A program made the position numbers and the translations under genes. A model generated the notes under the pieces. The model saw nothing but the letters and a program-made list of their open reading frames with translations, searched no databases and was not told the origin of the DNA. Below are positions 26,126-35,045 of a stretch of DNA of 64,000 nucleotides, piece after piece; position 1 is the stretch's first letter; every line of letters starts with the position of its first letter. This stretch comes from Lacibacter sediminis (GTDB taxonomy: Bacteria > Bacteroidota > Bacteroidia > Chitinophagales > Chitinophagaceae), in assembly GCF_014168535.1 (NCBI RefSeq), contig NZ_CP060007.1, positions 4,092,001 to 4,156,000 of the forward strand, written 5' to 3'.

Positions 26126-27001
26126 TCAGGCTTTGATTTTTTTGTAGTTCCTGAAATCAAACAACCGGTATCCTGTCTTTTTTTCAACCCAGTATAACAG
26201 CCAGTTCTTCAGCGTAAATTTCTTTTGATTAACATCCAGTTCTACATGCCAGTTTTTTGAGGCGATGCGTTGCTGCATAACAATTGGGTGTGTGCCTGTG
26301 AATTTCCTCAATGAATCAAATTGGCTGAAATCAAAATGATCTGATTTTTTAGGTGCAACCTCAATCGATTTATCATCATGGTAAAACCTTGCAGTAATTT
26401 TTTGTTTCTGCCGCATCTGCTCCGGGCTTTTCACCCAACCATAGTGATACACTTCTGCAGCAACAGGAACCACATTCAATTTCACTTCTCCTCTTCTGAA
26501 TCCCTGTGCATCTTTATATGAGCTGATGCCGGGATCATTCCTGATGATACGCACTTCATGGCGATACCATTTGCGACTGTCGCCCACATAATCGTAAGTG
26601 CCGTAAAAATGCAGGTATTGAAATAAAAGTCCCTCTACACGTTTATCATCTTTGTAGCGTTCAGCAGTTTCTCGGATGACAGCATGGTATTTTTCATGGA
26701 TCACTTCATCGGCCTGTATGTAAAAGATCCAATCGGTATCGGGCGATACATGGCTTTTTACCTTATCGGTCTCCAGCGCATACACCCGGCCACCTTCCCG
26801 CAGGTTCATATCCCAGGTGGAATAAATAATTTTCAGCTTATCCGATTTAATGGAACGGATGAGTGCATCTGTATCATCATCGCCTTTATCAACACTTACA
26901 ATCATTTCATCTACCACAGGCAAAATGGAAGATATGGCTTCCCCCACAGGAAAGTCATTCAACACTGCATTGCGAACGATGGTTATACCGGTAATTTTCA
27001 T
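26126..27001 (-). CDS. GT2-like glycosyltransferase
   Basis: About 291 residues starting MKITGITIVRNA, the usual opening of this GT-A group. Then VDEMIVSVDKGDDDT, FYIQADEVIHEKY (the D-E pair in place of DxD) and a YRHEVRIIRND segment. An upstream in-frame ATG at 27031 adds ten polar residues; I prefer 27001 because strand 1 then starts at the N-terminus. No membrane span. Substrate unknown. Last gene of the polysaccharide region. Confidence 0.75.
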   Translation of the reverse strand: MKITGITIVRNAVLNDFPVGEAISSILPVVDEMIVSVDKGDDDTDALIRSIKSDKLKIIYSTWDMNLREGGRVYALETDKVKSHVSPDTDWIFYIQADEVIHEKYHAVIRETAERYKDDKRVEGLLFQYLHFYGTYDYVGDSRKWYRHEVRIIRNDPGISSYKDAQGFRRGEVKLNVVPVAAEVYHYGWVKSPEQMRQKQKITARFYHDDKSIEVAPKKSDHFDFSQFDSLRKFTGTHPIVMQQRIASKNWHVELDVNQKKFTLKNWLLYWVEKKTGYRLFDFRNYKKIKA

Positions 27002-27031
27002 GTGCTCTTTTACATTTGATTTTGGCCACAT

Positions 27032-27357
27032 AGAATATGTTCAAAGAACCGATTTTTTTTAATACAAAGTAAAAAGCAGTGCCTGTTCGTCATGTGCTTA
27101 TGCTAACGGGTAGTGGCAGAACACGGCTGAAAGATGCAGTACGCCTGCAAATAGCAGCTGCCTTTCCTGCAAACTTGTCTTATTTTTAAAGATGGTTCAA
27201 ACTTTGACCATCATTTACCTTTTACTATAATTATGACATATCCATAAAAATTATCCCAGCCCGACCTTGTCGTTCAGGTGGAGACCTAACTTATACCAAA
27301 GGCGATGATAATTTTTGTGGATATGCTATGTGACCAAGAAAAAATTATAATTAACAC
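27032..27357. other. 326-bp intergenic region with a structured element
   Basis: No credible gene. It holds an imperfect palindrome at 27191-27212 (GATGGT...ACCATC) and the long inverted repeat at 27237-27325 (listed separately), ending 32 bp before the ABC exporter ATG. No exact TAnnTTTG seen. Confidence 0.6.
27237..27325. repeat. Long stem-loop / REP-like inverted repeat
   Basis: CATATCCATAAAAATTATC (27237-27255) pairs with GATAATTTTTGTGGATATG (27307-27325), 18 of 19 positions, around a 51-nt loop. The loop contains a small hairpin AGGT-GGAG-ACCT (27276-27287). It could be a leader RNA structure of the downstream exporter, a REP/MITE-like mobile repeat, or both. Confidence 0.6.
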
Positions 27358-29163
27358 ATGAAACTGCTTTTAAAATATCTTACGCCTTATAAAGGCCTTA
27401 TCACACTTACCATGGCACTGGCGGCCATCAATATTGGTTTTTCACTGATCGATCCTATTTTGTTTGGGAAGCTGATCAATTTGGCAAATCAGCACCAGGG
27501 CATCAACAAACCCCCTACGCATAATTTTGATTGGAACAGGTTCTTTTATTCTTTCAGCTGGAAAGAACCGGGAGTCCTTTTTGTTCTTACGATGTCCATC
27601 TCGGTTGCAATGGTCAGCCGTATTGCAAAAGCCTTTCAGGATTATTTTCAAAATCTCACTACACAGAAATTCGGCACAAAGGTTTTTACGGATGGTTTGA
27701 AACACGCCATGAAACTGCCCTACCAGGATTTTGAAGATCAACGCAGTGGTGAAACACTTTCTATTTTAACCAAGGTGAGAACCGATACAGAGAAATTTGT
27801 ATCTGCATTTATCAATATTCTCTTCCCTGTTATCATCGGTATTGTGATCGTATCGTTATACGCATCATCTATTCACTGGACATTACCATTTATTTATTTC
27901 GGCGGCATTATTTTACTCGTCATCATTTCAAATGCACTCAGCAAGAAGGTAAAATCGGTACAAAAAACAATCGTAGCACAAACAACACAATTAGCAGGTG
28001 CCACTACTGAATCGCTCCGCAATATTGAGTTAGTAAAAAGTTTAGGGTTAACAGACCAGGAAGTAACACGCTTGAATAAAAACACATTCAAAATACTTGG
28101 CTTAGAACTCACCAAAGTAAAACGTATACGCAGTATCAGCTTTGTGCAAGGCACGTTTGTAAACACATTACGCCAGGTAATTTTGTTTATGCTGATGTGG
28201 ACGATCTATAACGGACGAATGGATGCCGGCCAGTTAGTAACGATGCAGATCTTCTCCTTCTTTGTGTTTGGACCTTTGCAGGAGATCGGAAACATTCTTC
28301 TTTCTTACCGTGAAGCAGAAGCAAGTATCACCAACTTTCATATTCTGATGGAAAAGAAACCGGAAGCAACACCGGTTAATCCATTGCATCTTGGAAGAAT
28401 TGAAACACTCTCATTCAACAATGTTTCATTCAAACATCAAACGGCTGGACAAAATGCTATCAGCGATATCAACTTCAATGTAAAGGTTGGCGAAACAGTT
28501 GCGTTTGTGGGCCCGTCAGGTTCGGGTAAAACCACATTGATGAAGTTGCTCGTAGGGTTGTACCGTCCGCAACAAGGAAATATTCTATACAACGGGAAAG
28601 ATGAAAACTCCATCAACTTTGAGGATCTGCGTAACCAGATCGGCTTTGTAACGCAGGACACACAACTATTTAGCGGAACAATCAAAGAGAACCTGATGTT
28701 CGTAAATCCATCTGCAACAGATGAAGAACTGACGGATGCGTTGCACAAAGCAAGTTGCCAGCGATTACTGGCACGTGCGGAAAAAGGTTTAGATACCATG
28801 ATCGGTGAAGGTGGGTTAAAACTCAGTGGTGGCGAAAAGCAACGTCTATCCATTGCACGTGCATTGCTGCGTAAACCACGTCTGCTCATTTTTGATGAAG
28901 CTACTTCTGCACTCGATTCGATTACCGAAGAAGAGATCACTTCAACTATTCGTGATATTTCGGCTGGTGAAAACCAGATCACGATTTTAATTGCACACAG
29001 GTTGAGCACCATTATGCATGCCGATCGTATTTATGTATTGGAAGGCGGCGACGTGGTAGAAACCGGCAATCACCAGCAACTGCTTGAAGAAAAAGGGTTG
29101 TACTATGCCATGTGGCGTCAGCAAATTGGTGAACGTAAGAAGTTAGTTGCAACAACATCTTAA
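27358..29163 (+). CDS. ABC exporter, fused membrane and ATPase domains (MsbA/ABCB type)
   Basis: 601 residues. Six membrane helices in the first ~320 residues, then an ATPase domain with Walker A FVGPSGSGKTTL (about 381-392), Q-loop FVTQDTQLF, signature LSGGEKQR (about 488-495), Walker B LLIFDEATSALDS and H-loop IAHRLSTI. Homodimeric exporters of this kind move lipids (MsbA), peptides or drugs; the substrate cannot be told here. It stands alone, directly downstream of the 27237-27325 stem-loop, and next to surface-glycan genes. Confidence 0.88.
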   Translation: MKLLLKYLTPYKGLITLTMALAAINIGFSLIDPILFGKLINLANQHQGINKPPTHNFDWNRFFYSFSWKEPGVLFVLTMSISVAMVSRIAKAFQDYFQNLTTQKFGTKVFTDGLKHAMKLPYQDFEDQRSGETLSILTKVRTDTEKFVSAFINILFPVIIGIVIVSLYASSIHWTLPFIYFGGIILLVIISNALSKKVKSVQKTIVAQTTQLAGATTESLRNIELVKSLGLTDQEVTRLNKNTFKILGLELTKVKRIRSISFVQGTFVNTLRQVILFMLMWTIYNGRMDAGQLVTMQIFSFFVFGPLQEIGNILLSYREAEASITNFHILMEKKPEATPVNPLHLGRIETLSFNNVSFKHQTAGQNAISDINFNVKVGETVAFVGPSGSGKTTLMKLLVGLYRPQQGNILYNGKDENSINFEDLRNQIGFVTQDTQLFSGTIKENLMFVNPSATDEELTDALHKASCQRLLARAEKGLDTMIGEGGLKLSGGEKQRLSIARALLRKPRLLIFDEATSALDSITEEEITSTIRDISAGENQITILIAHRLSTIMHADRIYVLEGGDVVETGNHQQLLEEKGLYYAMWRQQIGERKKLVATTS

Positions 29164-29270
29164 TGGTATAGGTTGCCAACCCTGTTGAAACTACAAGCAA
29201 TTTTTTTTACCTGTAAAGTAAGTTTGGTAACATTATCCTGTTAAATTGCTAAAGGTGCTTTTTATCACTT

Positions 29271-29298
29271 TTTGCAAAACAGCGATGGGTTATCTTTG
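29271..29298 (+). promoter_or_regulatory. Promoter of the DUF983 gene
   Basis: TATCTTTG (29291-29298) is an exact TAnnTTTG, with TTTG at 29271-29274 (16-bp gap, slightly short). The ATG follows at 29315. Confidence 0.55.
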
Positions 29299-29314
29299 CA
29301 AAAATTTTTACAGC

Positions 29315-29743
29315 ATGCCTGCTTCCAAGCCCAAACCGAATTATTTATGGAGTATGTTTTCAATGCATTGTCCACGATGCAGAAGGGGAAAGCTGTTCAA
29401 AGATTATAGTGCCTACAACTTCAAACACACATTTGATATGCACGACGAATGTCCCGTTTGCAAACAAAAGTTTGATATGGAACCCGGCTTTTGGTATGGA
29501 ACCGGTTATGTGAGTTATGCGTTAACGGTTGCTATTTCAGTTGCAACCTTTGTAGCCTGGTGGGTATTGATCGGTGTGTCGTTCAGCGATAATCGTGTGT
29601 TCTGGTGGCTTGGTTTAAATTCTGCGTTCTTACTTATTTTACAACCATGGCTTATGCGGCTGAGCCGTGCCATGTATCTCTACTTTTTTGTGCGGTATAA
29701 TGAAGATTACGAAACTTCGGAACCGCATCGGTTTGATTATTGA
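29315..29743 (+). CDS. DUF983 zinc-ribbon membrane protein
   Basis: 142 residues. Two CxxC pairs, CPRC (19-22) and CPVC (46-49), form a likely zinc ribbon, followed by two transmembrane helices (about 67-90 and 96-115) and an acidic tail. This is the DUF983 layout; the function is unknown. The frame extends to 29246, but the promoter element at 29291 lies inside that extension, so ATG 29315 is preferred. Confidence 0.82.
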   Translation: MPASKPKPNYLWSMFSMHCPRCRRGKLFKDYSAYNFKHTFDMHDECPVCKQKFDMEPGFWYGTGYVSYALTVAISVATFVAWWVLIGVSFSDNRVFWWLGLNSAFLLILQPWLMRLSRAMYLYFFVRYNEDYETSEPHRFDY

Positions 29744-29955
29744 AAAAGCTTCAAGCCTTTAGCTGCCAGCTACAAGTCAATACAAAGTTTGCTCTCAGAT
29801 TTCACGGATAAGCACAGATAAACATTAATTCGGTTTTTGATTTTTTAGAGCAACCTGTTTATCCCCTACCGGAAGGGGTGTGATACTGCTACACAGAGTT
29901 CTAATTGTAGGGGTGGGTCATCCGACTTCGCTCAGAATAAATAGAAATACCGAAC

Positions 29956-29977
29956 GTACAAGAGTGCGACGCAACAG
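29956..29977 (+). repeat. 22-bp dispersed repeat, copy 1
   Basis: Begins GTACAAGAGTGCG and ends ACGCAACAG. Its exact reverse complement is at 40204-40225. The two copies bracket the carB parts and everything between them. Confidence 0.75.
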
Positions 29978-30062
29978 CTGCTGAACAGTATTCCTAACGA
30001 CCGTTACCAAAAAACCTTGAAAATCGGTTGAAAATTCACGCTCAGGTTAACGCTCAATCCAA

Positions 30063-30070
30063 TACTTTTG
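30063..30070 (+). promoter_or_regulatory. -7 element of the carB N-terminal gene
   Basis: TACTTTTG matches TAnnTTTG, 16 bp before ATG 30087. No clear -33. Confidence 0.55.
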
Positions 30071-30086
30071 CAGCCAAATTCTCCCC

Positions 30087-31733
30087 ATGCCAAAAGATAA
30101 ATCGATTAAAAGTGTGCTGATCGTAGGCAGCGGCCCCATTGTGATCGGCCAGGCCTGCGAGTTTGATTATTCGGGTTCGCAAGCAGCCCGCAGTTTACGT
30201 GAAGAAGGAATTGAAGTGATTCTCATCAACAGCAACCCTGCTACCATCATGACCGATCCGATGATGGCCGACAAAGTGTACCTGTTGCCCCTCACCATTG
30301 AAAGTATTGAAGAGATCCTGGAAGAAAACCCACAGATCGATTCAGTATTGCCTACCATGGGCGGACAAACAGCACTGAACCTTTGTAAGGAAGCCGATGA
30401 GTTGGGTGTTTGGGAGAAATACAATGTGACTATGATTGGCGTGGATGTGAAGGCGATTGATACGGCTGAAGACAGGGAAAAATTCCGTCAGCTGATGATC
30501 GATATCGGTATTGGTGTGGCACCTAGCCGTGTAGCCAACTCATTGCTGGAAGGAAAAGAATTTGCACAAGAGATCGGTATTCCGTTGGTGATACGTCCTT
30601 CGTTTACCCTTGGCGGTACTGGTGGCGGTATTGTGATGCATAAAGATGAGCTGGATGCTGCACTCGACAGAGGTTTGAAAGCAAGCCCGATGCATGAAGT
30701 GTTGGTTGAAAAAGCATTGCTCGGCTGGAAAGAATTTGAACTGGAACTGTTACGTGATAAGAACGATAATGTGGTGATCATTTGTACTGTTGAGAACTTC
30801 GATCCGATGGGCGTGCATACCGGCGACAGTATTACAGTGGCTCCAGCCATGACATTGAGTGATACTGCTTTCCAGAACATGCGTAACATGGCGATCAAGA
30901 TGATGCGTAGCCTCGGCAACTTTGCCGGTGGTTGTAACGTGCAGTTTGCATTGAATCCCGAAAATGAAGACATTATTTCGGTTGAGATCAATCCACGTGT
31001 GAGCCGTTCGTCTGCCTTGGCAAGTAAAGCAACAGGTTATCCTATTGCTAAAATCGCAGCGAAGCTGGCGATTGGTTATACATTGGATGAATTAAAAAAC
31101 CAGATCACCCAAACAACATCTGCTTACTTTGAACCGGCACTTGACTATGTAATTGTGAAGATGCCACGTTGGAACTTCGACAAATTCAAAGGTGCTGATG
31201 ATCGTTTAGGATTGCAGATGAAGAGTGTAGGTGAAGTGATGGCGATCGGCAGAAGCTTTACTGAGGCTGTGCAAAAAGCTTGTCAGAGCCTGGAGAACAA
31301 TGCTGTTGGCCTTGGGTACTACGGACAAAGTGTAAAGCATGCTGAAGAACTGATCGAATATATCAAGGTGCCGAAATGGGATCGCATCTTCCGGATTAAA
31401 GATGCGTTGATGGCAGGCGTGAGTGTGAAAACAATTGTGGACGCAACAAAGATCGATCGTTGGTTCATTTACCAGATCCAGGATATTGTGAATATGGAGA
31501 AGGAATTGATGAAGCATGATATGCAATCGCTCACCAAAGAATTGCTTACCGAAGCAAAACGCATGGGCTTTGGCGACGAGCAGATCTGCAGAATTATGAA
31601 AGAAGATGCCAGCGAAGATGAGCTCTACGAAAAACGTAAGGCCTGGGGCATTACCCGTGTATACAAAATGGTGGATACCTGCAGTGCTGAGTTTGAAGCG
31701 AAGACGCCGTATTTCTACAGTACGTTTGAGTAA
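30087..31733 (+). CDS. carB: Carbamoyl-phosphate synthase large subunit, N-terminal half (split gene)
   Basis: 548 residues equivalent to residues 1 to about 550 of E. coli CarB: the carboxyphosphate ATP-grasp domain (GSGPIVIGQACEFDYSGSQA near 11-30, MGGQTALNL, RPSFTLGGTGGG, SVEINPRVSRSSAL) and the helical oligomerisation domain, ending at YFYSTFE then TAA. In intact CarB the chain would continue into the second ATP-grasp half. Here that half is a separate gene at 38876. A terminator at 31761 closes this unit. No residues essential to the first half appear missing, so it should fold and act with the second polypeptide. Confidence 0.95.
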   Translation: MPKDKSIKSVLIVGSGPIVIGQACEFDYSGSQAARSLREEGIEVILINSNPATIMTDPMMADKVYLLPLTIESIEEILEENPQIDSVLPTMGGQTALNLCKEADELGVWEKYNVTMIGVDVKAIDTAEDREKFRQLMIDIGIGVAPSRVANSLLEGKEFAQEIGIPLVIRPSFTLGGTGGGIVMHKDELDAALDRGLKASPMHEVLVEKALLGWKEFELELLRDKNDNVVIICTVENFDPMGVHTGDSITVAPAMTLSDTAFQNMRNMAIKMMRSLGNFAGGCNVQFALNPENEDIISVEINPRVSRSSALASKATGYPIAKIAAKLAIGYTLDELKNQITQTTSAYFEPALDYVIVKMPRWNFDKFKGADDRLGLQMKSVGEVMAIGRSFTEAVQKACQSLENNAVGLGYYGQSVKHAEELIEYIKVPKWDRIFRIKDALMAGVSVKTIVDATKIDRWFIYQIQDIVNMEKELMKHDMQSLTKELLTEAKRMGFGDEQICRIMKEDASEDELYEKRKAWGITRVYKMVDTCSAEFEAKTPYFYSTFE

Positions 31734-31760
31734 AAGCAAGAATATTGAAGATAGAATATA

Positions 31761-31799
31761 AAAGAAGCATTGATTAATCGTCAATGCTTCTTTCTTTTT
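31761..31799 (+). terminator. Rho-independent terminator after the carB N-terminal gene
   Basis: Perfect 13-bp stem AAAGAAGCATTGA / TCAATGCTTCTTT (31761-31773, 31781-31793) with a 7-nt loop, followed by a T-rich run. Confidence 0.8.
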
Positions 31800-31846
31800 C
31801 ATACACTACGAATCTTCATCGGAAACGTTTTTTATCTTACATCGCC

Positions 31847-32953
31847 ATGATCAAGAACCTGAAAGCATTATTGTTTGGCTTACTTGTTGCACTTGTGCTT
31901 TGCGAAATTGTTTTGCGCATTTACAACCCGTTTACCAATTTCACCAAACAGGGAAAATTGGTATTACCGGCTAACCAACAAACTGTATTCGATAATCAAT
32001 GGATCAAACAGCTTGATGCAAAAATCAACTACAGTCGCAATTCCCTGGGCTTTCGTGGACCGATGCCAACGGATAGTATTTCAAAACTCAATTCCATCAT
32101 TACGATTGGCGGCAGCACTACGGAATGCCGTTTCCTGAGTGATAGTACCACCTGGCCCTTTTTGTTGGGAGAAGAATTGAAAGATTCTGTTCCCAATGTT
32201 TGGGTGAACAATGCAGGCATTGATGGTCATTCAACATTTGGTCATTTGTTGTTGATGAAAGAATACATCTGCAAACTAAAACCCAAATATGTGGTATTGT
32301 TGACGGGTGTGAATGATGTGGAAACAGAAAAGCCGGAAAGCTTTGATGTGATGAATGAAAATAAATTGCAATACAGTTCCGGGAAAGCATTCTTTAAATC
32401 ATTGCTGAATAAAACAGAAATTGGTGCAACTGTTTTTCAATTGTACAATATCCGTTTAGCCTATAAAAAAGGGTTGATTCATAAAGATGTTGATTTTAAA
32501 CAACTGAAGGATACAACTTATGCCGCTGCTTACATACAGGAAGTGATTACAAAACAGAAAAGCTATCTCACCGGCTACCAATCAAGGTTACAGCAGGTCA
32601 TCAATATTTGTAAAGCAAATAACATTCAACCAATACTTCTTACCCAACCTTCTTTATATGGATCTTTTAAAGACAGTATAACATCTGTACAAATGGACCT
32701 AAAATTTCATGAAAGCAACCCGGCGAAAAACAATTTACTGCAGGAACAGGTATTGGAAGAATATAACAATGTTGTTCGTTCGTTCAGTACACAGGCCACT
32801 GTTATTGACCTAGCGAAAATGATGCCCAAGAATACGGCTTACTATTATGACTTTATACATTTCAATAAACTGGGGGCTGCGAAGGTGGCAGAGATTCTGG
32901 GTGAAGAAATAGAGTCACTGATGACACGGACGAAACAAATAAGCACAGATTAA
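31847..32953 (+). CDS. SGNH/GDSL-family hydrolase, membrane-anchored
   Basis: 368 residues. N-terminal hydrophobic anchor (about 6-22). SGNH blocks: nucleophile Ser90 in TIGGSTTE, oxyanion Gly in NNAGIDGHST, Asn156 in LLTGVNDV, and Asp335/His338 in DFIHFNKLG. Family members remove or transfer acyl groups on glycans. SGNH genes often accompany the carbamoyltransferase/DUF5989/SxtJ set that follows here. The frame extends to 31784 into the terminator; ATG 31847 gives a normal anchor. Confidence 0.82.
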   Translation: MIKNLKALLFGLLVALVLCEIVLRIYNPFTNFTKQGKLVLPANQQTVFDNQWIKQLDAKINYSRNSLGFRGPMPTDSISKLNSIITIGGSTTECRFLSDSTTWPFLLGEELKDSVPNVWVNNAGIDGHSTFGHLLLMKEYICKLKPKYVVLLTGVNDVETEKPESFDVMNENKLQYSSGKAFFKSLLNKTEIGATVFQLYNIRLAYKKGLIHKDVDFKQLKDTTYAAAYIQEVITKQKSYLTGYQSRLQQVINICKANNIQPILLTQPSLYGSFKDSITSVQMDLKFHESNPAKNNLLQEQVLEEYNNVVRSFSTQATVIDLAKMMPKNTAYYYDFIHFNKLGAAKVAEILGEEIESLMTRTKQISTD

Positions 32954-33005
32954 ATCATTTGTCATCCGCCCAAATCAGCATAAACAGTGTTTCTATCAAA
33001 TCGCT

Positions 33006-33012
33006 TATTTTG
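33006..33012 (+). promoter_or_regulatory. Possible -7 element of the carbamoyltransferase gene
   Basis: TATTTTG, one T short of TAnnTTTG, 5 bp before ATG 33018. Weak but placed like the other promoters in the window. Confidence 0.35.
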
Positions 33013-33017
33013 CACCC

Positions 33018-34880
33018 ATGTACATTCTCGGCATCTCAGCTTTTTACCATGATTCAGCAGCAGCCATCATTAAAGATGGAGAGATCATTGCCGCAGCTCA
33101 GGAAGAGCGGTTCAGCCGAAAAAAACATGATGCCGGGTTTCCTTCAAAAGCAGTTGAGTATTGTTTACGGGAAGCAGGTATTACCATCGATCAACTGGAA
33201 GCAGTTGTATTTTACGATAAGCCTTTGCTGAAGTTTGAACGATTGTTGGAAACCTATTATGCATTTGCACCAAAAGGTTTTGCATCTTTTCTAATGGCCA
33301 TGCCGGTTTGGTTAAATGAAAAGCTGTTTTTGAAAAAGATGATCCGTGATGAGCTTAAGAAAATTCAGCTCTACGATAAAAAGAAGCTAAAACTGTTATT
33401 TCCGGAACATCATCTCAGTCATGCTGCATCGGCGTTTTATCCATCGCCTTTTGAAGAAGCAGCGATCTTAACCATTGATGGTGTGGGTGAATGGGCCACA
33501 ACTACTATTTGCAAAGGAAAAGGTAAACAAATTGAAATACTAAAGCATCTTAACTTCCCCCACTCTGTTGGTTTATTGTATTCTGCTTTTACTTACTATT
33601 TAGGCTTCAAGGTAAACAGTGGTGAATATAAATTAATGGGCTTGGCTCCTTACGGCGATCCATCATCGGAACAAACAAAACAATTTGTTTCAATCATCAA
33701 AGAAAAGCTGGTAAAGATCTATGAAGATGGTTCCATTTACTTAGATCAACATTACTTCAATTATTCTGTTGGGTTGCGGATGGTAAAGGATAAAAAGTTT
33801 GAAACACTGTTTGGTTTCAAACGTAGAAGCGAAGAAGAAGAATTAACACAACAACATTGCAATCTTGCACTTGCTATTCAACAGGTAACAGAAGAAATCG
33901 TAGTAAAGCTGGCTGCACATGCAAAAGAAATTACAGGTTCAACTAATATTTGCTTATCAGGTGGCGTAGCATTGAATTGCGTAGCAAATGGAAAACTGCA
34001 GAATTCAAACCTGTTCGAACATATTTTTATTCAGCCTGCCAGTGGCGATGCAGGTGGTTCAGTTGGTGCAGCATTAGCAGCGCATCATATTTATTTTGAA
34101 AAAGAACGAAGTATTGCAAATTCAATGGATACCATGAAAGGTTCGTATCTCGGTCCTTCTTTTTCTACTGAAGAGATTGAACCTGTTATTCACCAATACA
34201 AAGCTGTTGCAACAGCATTCAACAACAGAGATGAATTAAATAAAGCTGTTGCAACACATATCAGCAACGGAAACGTCATTGGTTGGTTTCAGGGACGGAT
34301 GGAGTTTGGCCCACGTGCATTGGGCAACAGAAGTATTATTGCCGATCCACGCAATCCGGAGATGCAGAAGAAACTCAACCTGAAAATAAAATACAGGGAA
34401 GGGTTTCGACCTTTTGCTCCTGCTGTTCTTGCAGAAGATGTGCAGGATTATTTTGAATTAATTACTTCATCACCTTATATGTTGCTGGTGCAACCGGTGA
34501 AGAAAACCTTACAGCACCCCGTTCCAAATAATTATCATCAACTCAATTTGTCTGATAAATTATATTTTCAACGCAGCAGTTTGCCAGCCGTAACGCATAT
34601 CGATTATTCGGCTCGGGTGCAAACAGTGCATAAAGAAACGAATACTGCATTTTATGATCTACTTACAGCTTTCAAACAACAAACCGGTTGTGCCGTTTTG
34701 ATAAACACCAGCTTCAATGTGCGTGGCGAACCGGTTGTTTGCACGCCACAGGAAGCTTATCAGTGCTTCATGCGCACAGAAATGGATTATCTTGTTATTG
34801 AAAACTATTTGTTCAGTAAACTGGAACAACTGGAGTGGAAAGAAAAAGATGATTGGAAGAAAACCCTTCAAGCTGATTAA
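33018..34880 (+). CDS. Carbamoyltransferase, NodU/CmcH/TobZ family
   Basis: 620 residues, full length. The N-terminal Kae1/ASKHA-fold domain opens MYILGISAFYHDSAAAI; His131, His132 and His135 in HHLSHAASAF bind metal/adenylate, and Asp154 is in LTIDGVGEW. SGGVALNCVANGKL and SGDAGGSVGAA complete the nucleotide site. The C-terminal YrdC-like domain carries GRMEFGPRALGNRSI and INTSFNVRGEP. The family moves a carbamoyl group from carbamoyl phosphate to a hydroxyl of a sugar or natural product. DUF5989 and SxtJ genes follow at once. Lying between the two carB halves links it to its substrate's synthase. Confidence 0.92.
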   Translation: MYILGISAFYHDSAAAIIKDGEIIAAAQEERFSRKKHDAGFPSKAVEYCLREAGITIDQLEAVVFYDKPLLKFERLLETYYAFAPKGFASFLMAMPVWLNEKLFLKKMIRDELKKIQLYDKKKLKLLFPEHHLSHAASAFYPSPFEEAAILTIDGVGEWATTTICKGKGKQIEILKHLNFPHSVGLLYSAFTYYLGFKVNSGEYKLMGLAPYGDPSSEQTKQFVSIIKEKLVKIYEDGSIYLDQHYFNYSVGLRMVKDKKFETLFGFKRRSEEEELTQQHCNLALAIQQVTEEIVVKLAAHAKEITGSTNICLSGGVALNCVANGKLQNSNLFEHIFIQPASGDAGGSVGAALAAHHIYFEKERSIANSMDTMKGSYLGPSFSTEEIEPVIHQYKAVATAFNNRDELNKAVATHISNGNVIGWFQGRMEFGPRALGNRSIIADPRNPEMQKKLNLKIKYREGFRPFAPAVLAEDVQDYFELITSSPYMLLVQPVKKTLQHPVPNNYHQLNLSDKLYFQRSSLPAVTHIDYSARVQTVHKETNTAFYDLLTAFKQQTGCAVLINTSFNVRGEPVVCTPQEAYQCFMRTEMDYLVIENYLFSKLEQLEWKEKDDWKKTLQAD

Positions 34881-34892
34881 CTTTGTAGAACT

Positions 34893-35045
34893 ATGATCGA
34901 ATTCTTAAAAGATATGTGGGCCTTTTTAAAAGAACGTAAAAAATGGTGGCTGGCCCCAATTATCATTGTAATGCTTTTACTTGGTGTATTACTTATTTTC
35001 GGCGGTAGCTCTGCCGTTGCACCTTTTATTTACTCGTTATTTTAA
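34893..35045 (+). CDS. DUF5989 small membrane protein
   Basis: 50-residue ORF, ATG 34893 to TAA 35043-35045, ending immediately before the SxtJ ATG. Sequence features: an amphipathic start MIEFLKDMWAFLKERKKWW, one hydrophobic helix (LAPIIIVMLLLGVLLIFGG) and the ending SAVAPFIYSLF. This matches the DUF5989 pattern usually found beside carbamoyltransferases and SxtJ proteins. Function unknown; 12 bp after the carbamoyltransferase stop, so surely cotranscribed. Confidence 0.85.
   Translation: MIEFLKDMWAFLKERKKWWLAPIIIVMLLLGVLLIFGGSSAVAPFIYSLF

Larger units (their letters stand above)
29744..30086. other. 343-bp intergenic region with several repeats
   Basis: No gene seen. Contents: degenerate heptamers at 29747-29781 (AGCTTCA, AGCCTTT, AGCTGCC, AGCTACA); a hairpin-forming CCCCTACCGGAAGGGG near 29863-29878; the 22-bp repeat at 29956-29977; and the carB promoter element at 30063-30070. 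Confidence 0.6.

Noticed and set aside
28437..29012. 191-codon open frame on the minus strand within the ABC exporter gene
   Set aside because: It mirrors the exporter's strongly conserved ATPase region; composition (Ser/Arg/Pro-rich, no motif) is that of an antisense shadow.
29863..29878. CCCCTACCGGAAGGGG as a terminator for the DUF983 gene
   Set aside because: More than 100 bp downstream of the stop and without a T-run; probably only a repeat-derived hairpin.
30488..30991. 167-codon open frame antisense to carB
   Set aside because: Fully inside a well-recognised gene and Ser-rich without family features.
31206..31802. 198-codon minus-strand open frame over the carB end and terminator
   Set aside because: Overlaps carB and its terminator stem; codon use and composition give no support.
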